Part shown: piece after piece, positions 10,418 through 20,240 of the stretch
Numbering within the stretch: position 1 is the first letter of the stretch
Layout: each line of letters opens with the position of its first letter
Origin: Adiantum capillus-veneris
Lineage: Eukaryota; Streptophyta; Polypodiopsida; Polypodiales; Pteridaceae
DNA length: 60,000 nt
NCBI GenBank assembly: GCA_014529385.2
Contig: CM043942.1
Coordinates: 53,322,647-53,382,646 of the forward strand
Direction: 5' to 3'
Notes under the pieces: generated by a model
The model's input: the letters and a program-made list of their open reading frames with translations, nothing else
Database searches by the model: none
What the model was told of the DNA's origin: nothing
Position numbers and translations under genes: made by a program

Positions 10418-11649
10418 GGGTGGAGTCTTTGCCCATGAGGTCTGAATTTCAGCCTATGGACTCTTTACAAGGTCGTATGTCAGGGGTTCATCATGAACCA
10501 GTGGTTCCTGTTACTACTCAGGTTATGCCAGCTGTGGTCACTACAGCAGTGCAAGATGATGGCCTAAGGCAAGACATGAGGCAAGTGGTTGATTTGATGA
10601 AGAATCTCAGCCTAAACATGCTAGGTCAAGTGGGAAATAATCGAGGTCGAGGGCGGTTTGCAAATCATCTAGGAGGTGAAGAAAGACCTAGGAATGGTGC
10701 TGGACAAAGCAATGGTAGGTTTTGGAGGCAGACGCCCACATGTTATAATTGTGGAGAGTTGGGTCACATCAGCCCGCAATGTGATAAGCCACCAAGGATG
10801 GGGGGAGACATGTATCCATTGCCAAGACAGGTGCTAACTAGGTCAAATGATTATGGCATCGAAATTAAGGGAGACGAAGGAACCAGTGGACTGACCCAGG
10901 AGGAAAAGGGAAAGACAAAAGTGCTAAGTGTAGTCACCTTGGAGAAGGCATCAAATCTAGAGGATACATTAGTGATGCCTATTGGGAAGAGGACCACAGA
11001 GGATAAGGAAGGAAGAAGTGCCCCAGGTCCTAGTAAGAAGAGAAGGAAGAGCCATGAAGGCGAGGATGTCAAGGCCAAGAGGAAAAGGAGAGCTCGTCGA
11101 AAGTTTCATGTTTCAGATTTTCCACTAGGGGATGGGCAATTAAGTTATGACTTGAGGGAGGATCTGACGAGCAGGAAGGCAGATGTTACTTTTGGGCAGC
11201 TTATAGAGATGGTGCCTAAGCTAAAGCGACAGTGGAAGAGGATGGTTAACCCAATGGAGAAAGAGCCAGAGAGAGGTTCAGTGAAGGTGTTGGCAATGGC
11301 TGAGCTACCAGACATTTGTCCAATAGTAGATGTGTGGCATAAAAGGAAAAATTTGGGACAAGGTTATGTGGATGGCGGAGCCCAAATATGTGTCATAACA
11401 CACTCATGCGTTGAGAAGATGGGTCTCACAGTGGCTGGGGTGTCAGACTTCCGGATCAAATTGGCAAATCATCAAAAAGTAAAATGCTTGGGTGTTGTAA
11501 AGAGCTTAGAAGTGGAGGCATATGATGCAAAGGCAGTGGTTGACTTTCATGTGATGCCAGCAGGGTTGGGAGCATATCCTATTATACTGGGGCAGACCAT
11601 GGTTACGTGCAGTGGGAGCTGTTCAAGATTGGCGACATGGTACGATTAG
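10418..11649 (+). pseudogene. gag nucleocapsid and aspartic protease, element A
   Basis: The frame is open for about 410 codons. A single CCHC zinc knuckle lies at 10741-10782 (C-YN-C-GELG-H-ISPQ-C). A long Lys/Arg-rich segment (KKRRKSHEGEDVKAKRKRRA) follows, then a retropepsin-like fold: YVDGGAQICVI at about 11365-11397, and VVDFHVMPAGLGAYPIILG near 11540-11590. The usual active-site triplet D-(S/T)-G is D-G-G here, and the same in copy B. After PIILG the frame shifts, so GRPWLRAVGA seen in B is lost. Role in the parent element: RNA binding and polyprotein cleavage. Confidence 0.85.
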
Positions 11650-12700
11650 CCTCTATGGAAAGACAGGTACCAAGAAGCTTTATAATATGGACACAAGGAA
11701 AATGATTATGAGGAGCTTTATGAAGATGAGGAGTGAATCTAGTGATGAAGACTCTTCCACGGTGACAGATGAGGACAGTGATAGCACTACCAGGAGTGAT
11801 GAGGATGCTGATGTTGCATTTATTTTGATGGACAAAGAAATCCAGGAGATTGGCTTAGTTGCATTTGCGAATGAGGTTGAAGATGAAAGTGAAGGGCCTT
11901 ATGAAGTGATTGAAGGGCTGATGCAAACCAAGGTTGAGTTGTCAAAGAAGCAGAAATTAATGACGCAAATGATTAGTGGAGACCTCTCAGCTATGGAGAA
12001 GGGCATATATTTGCACATGCTGGCTAGTTTTCCTGATTTGTTCATTACTTCATATGAAGAGATCAGAGGGTTCAAGGGCAAAGAGATGCATATAGAGCTG
12101 AAAGAGGTGCTAAGCAGTGCGGCAAAGGCTAAGAAGGATGGGTCAAGAGAAAATGGAAGCCTTGCGGGTAGAGGTGGACAAGTTATTGAAGGCAGGGTTC
12201 ATAGTCCCAGTGGAGACCACAGAATGGGTGAGTCCAGTTGTAGTCAGTCCAAAGAAGATGGGAAGTGGAGGATTTGTGTGGATTTTAAACCCTTAAACGC
12301 AGCCACTAAGAAGAACCCATATGCTCTCTCCATTCATCGATCAGATCTTGATTCAGTGGCAGGTTATGAGAAGTACAGTGTGTGTGATGGTTTTCAGGCT
12401 ATTTTCAATTGAAGATTTCTTTTAATACCGCACAAGACCACTTTCATTACGCCATGGGTTGCTATTGCTACACAGTATTGCCATTTGGGTTGTCAAATGG
12501 ACCTTCCTTCTATCAAGAGAGAGCGAATTGGGTATTTGAACCATTCATTGGTAGTTGTGTTAAAGCTTTTATGGATGACTTTTGTGTTTATACAGCAGTA
12601 GGGCTGAACACCATGAGAAGTTGCAAATGGTATTGGCTCGATATGATGAATGTGGAGGACAACTAAATCTACAAAAATGTCATCTAACACAGCCAAGGGT
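11650..12700 (+). pseudogene. Acidic linker and reverse transcriptase, element A
   Basis: After the protease comes a Ser/Asp/Glu-rich linker (SSDEDSSTVTDEDSDS, about 11740-11810), also present in B. RT follows: SPKKDGKWRICVDFKPLN-type fingers near 12250-12300, a disrupted palm (VCDGFQAIFN where B has VCDGFSGYFQL), ITPWGCYCY-like and PFGLSNGPSFYQ segments, and the catalytic FMDDFCVY with Asp codons at 12574 and 12577. At least two frameshifts (near 12410 and 12590) break it. The encoded enzyme would copy the element RNA. Confidence 0.85.
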
Positions 12701-13400
12701 GAAGTTATTGGGCCACATGGTGTCAGAAAATGGCATTGAGGCTGATCCAGACAAGGTTAAGTCTATTATTCTTCTTCCATCACCTACGAGTACGAAGCAA
12801 TTGGCAACCTTTATACACAAAGTGAAGTACATGGCAAGGTTTATTCCATTGTCGTCTCAGATTCTTTATCCATTACAGCAAGTGGCAAAGCATGATCCAT
12901 TGCAATGGGATGACAAGTGTGAAGAAGTGTTTCAAGAGGTGAAAGAGGTGTTAGGGGGTTTGTCAGCCATGCAGGCTCCTGATTGGGAGAAAGTTTTTTA
13001 TGTAAATCCATCAGTAGGGGATGATGCCATTGGAGCTATGCTATTGCAAAAGGGGAAGGGCAGCCATTATATGAGGCCAGTGTATTGTGCAAGCCGAGTG
13101 AAGTTGGTAGCGGAGAGAAAGTTATCGGAAGTAGAGCTAGTGATGGCCAGTGTAATATTTTCTTGTCGACGATTTCGTCATTACTTGCTACCACGGCCTT
13201 TTGTTTTCTTGACGAGTTATGCCTTTTTGCCACAGTTAATTAATGGTATTAACATGTCAAATGTGGTGAAGAAATGGGTAATTGAGCTGCAAGAGTTTGA
13301 GTTCTCTTTTCTAGTGGAAGATAGTACAAGGGCTACCCTAGCTGATTTGTTGACCTACAAGGAGAATCCCCTTATTGTTAAGGAAGAGGTGGTGAGAAAG
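12701..13400 (+). pseudogene. RT connection and degenerate first RNase H, element A
   Basis: The frame starting before 12600 continues open to 13662. After the RT thumb (KCHLTQPRVKLLGHMVSENG) it carries the standard gypsy RNase H scaffold: VFYVNPSVGDDAIGAMLLQK, MRPVYCASR, ERKLSEVELVMASVIFSCRRF and HYLLPRPFVFLTSY. The normal first catalytic motif T-D-A-S is N-P-S here. The same is seen in B, and element C has S-S-S. This domain is therefore probably a structural connection without nuclease activity, as proposed for Tat elements with a second RNase H. Confidence 0.8.
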
Positions 13401-13901
13401 GTAGTTGAAGAAGTGCCACAGATCAGCAATGCACATGTGTTGTTCTTTGATGGTTCATACAGAAAGAGCCATGATGCAGCTTCAGGGGGTATAGCACTTT
13501 ATGATCCAGAGGGGAAGCTAGTATGCAAGAGAGGGTTCAAATTGGATGCGCATAGTAACAATGAGGCTGAATATGCTACATTGGAAGCTGGATTACACAT
13601 TTGTTTGAAGAATGGGGTTCGAAGGTTGAGCATAAAAGGTGATGCCTTGTTAGTGGTGAAGTAAGTGATGGGTGTGTGGAAGAGTAAGAACACCTCATTG
13701 AAGGAAATGTGCTTCAGAATTAAAGGCCTGTTAAAAAAGTTTGAAGCATGGAGCATCAGACACATTGAACGTGCTCTAAATGGAGAGGCACATGAAGCAG
13801 CTCAAGGCATGATTGGGGAGCTATTTGTGTTGAGGACCACTTTACCTCTTTATCATGGCCAGGAAAGTTTGGCTCAAGAAGAGGAGTTTTTGCTAACATG
13901 A
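13401..13901 (+). pseudogene. Second, archaeal-type RNase H, element A
   Basis: The domain reads VLFFDGSYRKSHDAASGGIA ... KLDAHSNNEAEYATLEAGLH ... RRLSIKGDALLVVK, with the three acidic positions D (FFDGS, 13449), E (NNEAEY, about 13563-13571) and D (KGDALLVV) present. The last motif is N-G-E-A-H-E-A-A, with His where an Asp is usual; copy B is the same. A TAA at 13662-13664 interrupts the domain (B reads AAA). The frame then continues to a TGA at 13899-13901 (B reads GGA). It would degrade the RNA strand of the RNA:DNA hybrid. Confidence 0.8.
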
Positions 13902-14915
13902 ATCATTCCAAAGGAGATTCAGAAGTCTAAGAAGTATGGCTTTGTGCGTAGAGCATACAGGTACAAATTGATTGGTGATGTCTTATACATGAAAGGGGCT
14001 GATCTCGTGTTGAGACGTGTACCTTGGCGGGAGGAGCTTTACAGAGTGTTGGAAGAGAATCATGAAGGCGCATGTGGTGGCCATTTTGCTCTAAAGATCA
14101 CCTTGCATAAGGTTTTGCAAGAGGGGTATGTATGGCCTAGTTTGCACAAGGATGTTCACCATTGGTGTAGGTCTTGCAATAGGTGTCAAGCATTTGGGAA
14201 GAGAGTGTTGAAGCCAGAGCTACGAAAAACCATTATGGCGTTTGATGTGTTTGAAAAGTGGGGAATTGATGCAATAGGCCCGTTACCTATCACAAGCAGG
14301 GGCAAAAGCTATATTTTGACGGCAGTGGACTATCTTTCTAGATGGGCAGAGGCTATAGCAGTAAAACAGATCATTGCAAAGGATGTGGCAAAATTTGTGT
14401 ATGATGAAATATGTTGCAAGTTTGGGGTGCCATTAGAGCTACTTTCAGATAAGGGGCCAGGATTTAGAGCTAAACTGCTAGACTTCTTATGCACAAAGAT
14501 GAAGATTAAGCACCAGCATACCACTCCTTATTACCCACAGTGTAATGGCTTGAATGAAAGATTCAATGGTGAGTTGGTACAAATTCTTTCTAAAGTGACA
14601 GAGCACCAAGGAAAGAATTGGGATTTGGAATTGCCTAGTGCATTATGGGCTTACTGTACTTCGGTGAAGACAGGTACAGGGTTTACTCCATTTCATTTGG
14701 TGTATGGAAAGGAAGCACTATTGCCTGTGGAAGTAGAGTTGCCTGCGGTCAAGATGTTAGAGAAGTTGCTTGGGCCGCCTAGTGATGCATTCAAAGAGAG
14801 GCTCTTGCAGTTACAAGAGGTCCAGTTGGATAGGATGAGCGCATTGGAGCATTATGGGCAGATGCAGGATAAGACTTTGGCAAAGATAAATGAAAAGGTC
14901 AAAAGTACGGGTATC
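13902..14915 (+). pseudogene. Integrase, element A (C terminus deleted)
   Basis: The frame is open from 13944 to 14918 and in phase with the RNase H before it. It has an HHCC zinc domain (H in EGACGGHFALK, then HHWCRSCNRCQAFGK), and a DDE core with D in KWGIDAIGPLP, D in LLSDKGPGF and E in NGLNERFNGEL, followed by WAYCTSVKTGTGFTPFHLVY. The frame runs directly into LTR sequence at about 14916. The equivalent of about 340 bp of pol plus the polypurine tract and LTR start, present in B, has been deleted. The core itself looks complete. Confidence 0.87.
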
Positions 14916-15794
14916 TAAAGGATCGTCCATTTTCCTTAGCCAGGTGGTTATGTGGGGCCCACACGTGTACAGGTAGGACAGCATGTACATAGTGCAGCGA
15001 TTTTCACTATTACCAGTACCAGTGTGTTTTTTATACAATAATGAGAAGTTGGTAGCGCGTAAAACTTCTCGAGGAAGCTATCCACGGGCCGACGACGTGA
15101 GGTCAGCAGGTGCGTCAGATGGCATCTAGTGGCGTCAGGAGGGCGAACGAGGTCAATATTTGCACGCAGATGAGGACGGACACAACGTGGGTGTTTTCTG
15201 GTGAGAGTTATGCAGAAAGGTCATCATTAGGACCACTTTTTGGGGCACTTCACGTGGTGGCGAGATGCATTATTGGAAAAAAGCTGAGTGCCAGGTGTGC
15301 GAATGATGCAAAAAGGTGACAACTATGCACTGCGAGGTCAGTTTTTGGCCTGTTCGGGGTCCGTTTGAGGTCATCTAAAAGGCCAAGAGTGCCCAACTAA
15401 TAAAGCTAAGTGTGGGAACTGAAAAAACAGAGAGAAGACCAGAAAAAATGTGGAGAAGAGAGGAGGAACAGCCGCAGGTGTGTTTTTGCCCACTTTGGAG
15501 CCTGTTTTGGCCGTAAACTGCTCATCCGAGGTCAGATTTGAGCACTTTGAAAGTGTAGATTGGGGTTTTGGGCCATTCCGGACGCGATGGCGCTGTCCAT
15601 TTTGCCAAATTCCTCACTCTTTTCCTACTGTTTTTCTGTGTAAGTTTCTCCTATGAGAGAAGTTTCTGCTCCAGTTTGTGATTGTATCTGGTATCTTTTA
15701 CCCATATTGTGTGAGCTATTTGCCCCATTGGTGTTGGCCCAAGCTCATTTGTATCTAAACATCAAAAATTCTCCTCTGTTGAGCTGAGTTTTTT

Positions 15795-15825
<31 letters not shown>

Positions 15826-15994
15826 GAGTGGGCAAGTGGATAGTCTCTCTCCTCTCACTCCAGAGGTGTGTTCCCTGTCTCGGCCAGGTGTGTTGTGTAA
15901 GCCGAGTGGTGCCCCATAGTGTGTGTGTGTATCTTCCCAAGAGTGTGTGTCGGGTCGTTATAGAGGCGCTGTGTGTGTTTTCATCCCGCTCACA
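14916..15994 (+). repeat. 3' LTR of element A, 5'-truncated
   Basis: It matches 7740-8815 of the 5' LTR and ends CCCGCTCACA. The first ~63 bp (TGTCAGGAG...) are missing because of the deletion joining it to the integrase. GTGGTGCCCC is at 15906-15915 and a GT array at 15797-15826. It is followed by the CCGT target duplication. Confidence 0.9.
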
Positions 15995-16088
15995 CCGTTT
16001 ATGGCGATTAGCCGTGTATGCCGATGTGGTACCGTACAATACGGCCGTATAATTTAGATAAACGAATAATACACCCATTATTTGCATA
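15995..16088. repeat. Target duplication and second half of split tandem repeat
   Basis: CCGT (15995-15998) duplicates 7673-7676. The unit GATTAGCCGTGTATGCC...ATACGGCCGT (16010-16047) repeats the sequence left of element A. The AT-rich remainder abuts the CACTA transposase remnant and may be subterminal DNA of that or another DNA transposon. Confidence 0.6.
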
Positions 16089-18382
16089 TTATACGTCTCC
16101 CGAATAGAGAATAATGCAACTTAGAACTTCATTGACCACATGCACAAGTACACGCATTTGGATGGTAAGAATGTTTGTTGGAAAGTACTTCTCCACCATG
16201 CACACTGCTTCAACAATATTTAAGCGTGCTGCATCAAAGTTGTCTTCTCTTATCTCTTTTGAACTGATCCAGCATACCAACTCACTGATTTTGTAGATTG
16301 TTCATCTAATGTCATCTATCAAACAACCCTTCATGAAAATGGTAAGATGAACTGTAAAAATTTGTGCCAATCATGGGACTTAAGACCACTGAGATTGTCA
16401 TCTCTCGTAAAAGCCGTTTTCAAACATCGTGTGTAACCTGTGGGAGTCTTGAATGAAGATATAGCTTTCTTCACTTGTTGCTCTTCTGTGTGACTCAGAA
16501 CCCATGGACCTTTTGGTATAGTTCCATTGGGTTTAAGTTGAGGCCACATCTTTGGCATTCGACCCACAACTTGCAGGTCATCTCTTTGGGCCTTGCTCTC
16601 CCTTTTTCCAGTGATGGTCTTTTAGATTATCTCCCCCACATTCTTGAAGATGTGCATTGGGTCGAGCACATGATTAATCAGTAGGTCACTCCAATACGGG
16701 AGATCATGAAAAATAGAAAGTCTTTTCATTCCAGGTGGCATCCAATCTCCCCTCTCTAGCCATATGTTTTTCCAATTGCTCGCTTTGAGTGGATGCATAT
16801 CATGTTTGCATATGTTTGGTCCATGTAGCTCATTTCCTTCAGGCAAAAATCTACCATGCTCCTCGTAAACTTTCTTGGTCAAATGCTTAGAGCGGCAGAA
16901 GCCAAGTCGAGGACCACATTTTTGGACATGCATGATTGCCCGAGTAACTCAAGTCTGAAACATCACATATTAATATTTAGATATAGCCATGAACCATATG
17001 CGTGTGAGGGTTTTAAAGGCACTTATCTGAGCACTCACCGAACCGTGGCCAATCGTGCATGGTCCACATGAGAATGCCTTGCACATGTACATTCCGTCGT
17101 TTGATTGGTTGGGACATATCAACCACATCGATTCCTGTCCACAAGATTTGGAGCTCTTCTATAAGTGGTGCTAGATAGACGTCCATGTTCTTTGCTTTGT
17201 ACTTTCTTGGGACGATCAATGACAACAACAGATGGCATTTCTTGTTGATAGCGAGCCATGGTGGAAGATTATAATTAACCAAAAAAATAGGCCACGTGCT
17301 CTATGACGAACTCCGTAATCCAAATGGGTTTACTCCATCCATTGCCATACCAAAGCGGATACATCGAGGCTCGTTCTTAAATGTAGGCCAAATTTTCTCT
17401 ATGTGCTTCCATGCAGGAGAGTCAACAAGTACCCACATAACATCATCTCTTGATCTAGTACTTGAGTGCCATGTCATCAAAGCAGCTATGGACTTGCACC
17501 TGAACATGCTCTTTATTCTTGGAACAATAAGAAAGTGTCGAAAAACCTTTGCTGGGATAAATTTTCCATTGTGTCCTCCCTGTACATGTTTGATCCACAA
17601 TTGGAACACTGTTCTAGGCTTGTATACTCATTGCGAAAAGTATACAATCATTAGGACATGCATGTATTTTTTGATAATACAAGCCCAAATTAGTAAGAAG
17701 CTTTTTAGTGGCTGGACGGGTAGGGGGCATGTGATTCCCTTCTGGCAAGATTTTCTCATTCAGCAACCTGACGTTACATGAACAAGTCAGTCCTTTGATC
17801 ACTTTATATGAACTGTAATCTGAACTTTGCCATGCTTAGGATAAATATGTTTACCTAAAAAGCTCTGTGACTGAGGCGTCAGACAGACTACAAATTAAGC
17901 ATTGCCAATGCGGTACGGAGAACTCATATTTTTGCACCAGTGTAGAGTGGCATGCATGCAAGACTTTGAATCATCTCGCCCTCCTCATTGTTGCTATCAT
18001 GCCGTTGATATGAACGAGATGACTGAGGTTGGTCCATAGTACTACGTTTAATGTTGTCGCCTTTTATGCTAGAATCCATGTCAAAGAATGCGTCCAACAT
18101 CTGCTCCATCTCTACTTCTTGAAATGCCGCTTCAGGTATTGCTTGGGAGGACTCAATCGATGGCTGCTCATTTGAAAATCGTCTTCTCTGGGATGAAGTT
18201 GGAGCAATATCTACTTGCAGACTTTGACCTTCAATCTCTAGACCATGAGATCGATAACGCAGGTCTTGTACTTTCTCTATCGGAAAGAGACTGTGATTGC
18301 GTATGTGTTGGTCGTAGATTTTTCATTTTTGAAAGATCTGATGCTTGCAATGCGCACAAGGGCACGCCATCCTATCGTCCAT
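16089..18382 (-). pseudogene. CACTA/EnSpm TNP2-like transposase, heavily decayed
   Basis: Read on the minus strand from an ATG at 18382, the fragments follow the order of plant TNP2 (Transposase_21) proteins: MACPCAHCKH; PLYTGAKI; LGLYYQKIHACPNDCILF; VFRHFLIVPRIKSMFRC ... RSRDDVMWVLVDSPAWKHIE ... PRCIRFGMAMDGVNPFGL; YNLPPWLAINKKCHLLLSLI ... MDVYLAPLIEELQILW ... GILMWTMHDWPRFGE; RLSIFHDLPYWSDLLINHVL-DPMHIFKNV; LSGLKSHDWHKFLQ; and finally NIVEAVCMVEKYFPTNIL. At least six stops or frameshifts separate them, and the C terminus is cut near 16089. The parent protein would mobilise CACTA elements. I could not identify CACTA terminal repeats nearby. Confidence 0.88.
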
Positions 18383-18439
18383 ACTTTATCTATCAATGAG
18401 CAACAAATAATTAAAACACTCTAGTTGTTATAACTACAA

Positions 18440-18800
18440 GCTTTAACAACCTCACATTCTCTAGCCAGGCCTGATCCCCGCACACCTCGGTTTAGAGGTG
18501 CACGGAGATTAGGACCACAGGTTAATAATCTCGTCTTTATTGGTCAATGACTTATATTAAAGTTCTTGAAGTCTGTGTGCACTTTTGAGGTCCGATTGAA
18601 TTTTTTCAACTATTTTCTACTAGCTCTAACAACCTTACATTCTCTAGCCGGGTTCGATCCCGCACACCTCGGTCTAGAGGTGCACGGAGATTAGGATCAC
18701 AGGGTAATAATCTTGTCTTTATTGGTCAATGACTATATATAAAGGTTCTTTCAGTCTGTGTGCACTTTTGAAGTCCAATTGCGTTTTTTCTACTTTAATT
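18440..18800. repeat. ~180-bp tandem duplication with tRNA-like B box
   Basis: Two consecutive units share TCTCTAGCC(A/G)GG..CGATCCCCGCACACCTCGG, GAGGTGCACGGAGATTAGG and TTTATTGGTCAATGACT, about 180 bp apart. The second unit contains GGTTCGATCC (18651-18660), a good Pol III B box. CACACCTC pairs with GAGGTGCACG to make a small hairpin. It could be a tRNA-derived SINE remnant; the A box is unclear. Confidence 0.55.
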
Positions 18801-18809
18801 TGACGCCAG

Positions 18810-19500
18810 CTCTAACCTAACCTATAATCTAACCTATAATCTAACCTAACCTATAGCATAACCCTAACCTAAATTAATGTAAACTAACTTATAACCTAAA
18901 CCTAACCTATAACCTAGCCTAACTGAAGTCCGTTTGCGTTTTTAGAAGTACAAGAGTCATCCTCGAAGTTCGATTGCGTTTTTTCTACTATTAATTTGAC
19001 GATAGCTCTAACCTAACCTATAATCGTTATGCGTAACCTATACTCTAACCTAACATAAAACCTATACTTAACTTAACTTAATGTATATAACCTAATTAAC
19101 TTATAACATATACCTAACCTATAACCTAACCTAACCGAAGTCCGTTTGTATTTTTAGAAGTACACGAGTCATCCTCGAAGTTCGATTGCGTTTTACTTAC
19201 TATTAATTTGACATAGGCTCTAACCTAACCTGTAATGCATTATGCCTAACCTATAATATAATCTAACCTAAAGTAAAACCTATACCTAACCTAACTTAAG
19301 ATAACCTATCTTATAACATCTACCTAACCTAACCGAAGTCCGTTTGCGTTTTTAGAAAAACACGAGTCACTTCGAAGTCCGATTTCATTTTTTGAAGTAC
19401 ACGCGTCATATTCAAAGCCCGTTTATATCTTCTCGACTATTATGCCGTCAATAGCTCTAACCTAGCTAGCACATAACCTAAACCTAACATAACCTAACCT
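18810..19500. repeat. CCTAA-rich degenerate array with ~205-bp higher-order period
   Basis: Runs of CCTAA and variants (CCTATAA, CTTAA) alternate with a conserved spacer, GAAGTCCGTTTGCGTTTTTAG ... CGAAGTTCGATTGCG ... TAATTTGAC, starting near 18926, 19136 and 19337. The pentamer on the other strand is TTAGG; it is not the usual plant telomere unit TTTAGGG. No gene is seen. Confidence 0.7.
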
Positions 19501-19505
19501 AACAT

Positions 19506-19955
19506 AAAAACAACACAATGGTGAGGCGTTTAGCAAAATGACAAGCCTAGATCTTGCCCACAATGCATATGCGATGTGGGTAAGCTCTATGGCTTGCCAA
19601 TTTGGCAAATGGATCACCATTGTGTTGTTTTTAGAGTTGCGAAGCGATTTTATGGCCTGAAAATCGCTCGCAGACATATAGACAACACCATGGCGAGCCG
19701 TTGGCAATATGGCAAACCATAGAGCTTGCCCACAATGCATACGCCTTGTGAGCAAGCTTTATGGCTTTCCGTATTGCCAAACGGGTCCATTGTGTTGTTT
19801 TTAGGGGCACGAGGTAATTTTAGCGGTTGAAAATTGCTCGCAAACATATAGACAACACCATGGCGAGCCGTTTGGCAATACGACAAGCCATAAAGCTTGC
19901 CCACAATGCATATGCATTGTAAGCAAGATCATGGCTTGCCGTTGAGTGGCATAAA
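19506..19955. repeat. Tandem ~170-bp units, each a long hairpin
   Basis: Three units start near 19510, 19682 and 19852. In the first, AAAAACAACACAATGGTGA (19506-19524) is the exact reverse complement of 19614-19632. Inner segments also pair (GACAAGCC with GGCTTGCC; CCCACA with TGTGGG), giving a ~127-bp imperfect palindrome. A spacer with CGCTCGC(A/G)(A/G)ACATATAGACAACA separates units. The third unit is incomplete. Further copies lie at 22015-22230 and 26512-26735. Confidence 0.75.
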
Positions 19956-19960
19956 ATGGT

Positions 19961-20240
19961 AACCATCTTTTTGCAACATTTGTCAGCCTACTCAACGTCC
20001 TCTTCCTCATATGTGTATATATTTTCTACGCTATCAAGTTATCTAGAGTAAATTCCCCCTCTTCGTTGAACCTTTGTGGACACATACATTATACTCTTCC
20101 AAAAAATGTCACCTTAGTCATATATTTATATTACCACCCTTTTCTTTTTTGCTTTGTAAATAGAATAAGCATACAATAACCAACTATATACCCCAAACCT
20201 TCTTACCTCTTGTGAATTAGTAGTAGAAAAATAATATATC
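19961..20240. other. No feature recognised
   Basis: AT-rich DNA without a credible reading frame or repeat, lying between the hairpin array and the tandem 4.46-kb segment. Confidence 0.5.

Larger units (their letters stand above)
7677..15994 (+). mobile_element. Tat-like Ty3/gypsy retrotransposon, copy A
   Basis: This is a full insertion with a 1139-bp 5' LTR, gag-pol remnants and a 3' LTR that has lost its first ~63 bp. It is flanked by CCGT at 7673-7676 and 15995-15998. Internal order: primer site, leader, 72-codon ORF, gag with zinc knuckle, protease, acidic linker, RT, degenerate RNase H, archaeal-type RNase H, integrase. The dual RNase H is the hallmark of the plant Tat lineage. A sister copy (B) lies at 43235-51901. 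A is broken by several frameshifts and stops, and a deletion removed the integrase C terminus, polypurine tract and LTR start. Confidence 0.92.

Noticed and set aside
18650-18660. tRNA gene
   Set aside because: Only a B box is present; no cloverleaf, anticodon arm or acceptor stem can be drawn.
18840-19500. True telomere
   Set aside because: The pentamers are degenerate, interrupted by a ~205-bp spacer and internal to transposon-rich DNA; the plant heptamer is absent.
19506-19955. CRISPR-like array
   Set aside because: Units are palindromic tandem repeats of ~170 bp in eukaryotic DNA, with no spacer pattern and no cas genes.
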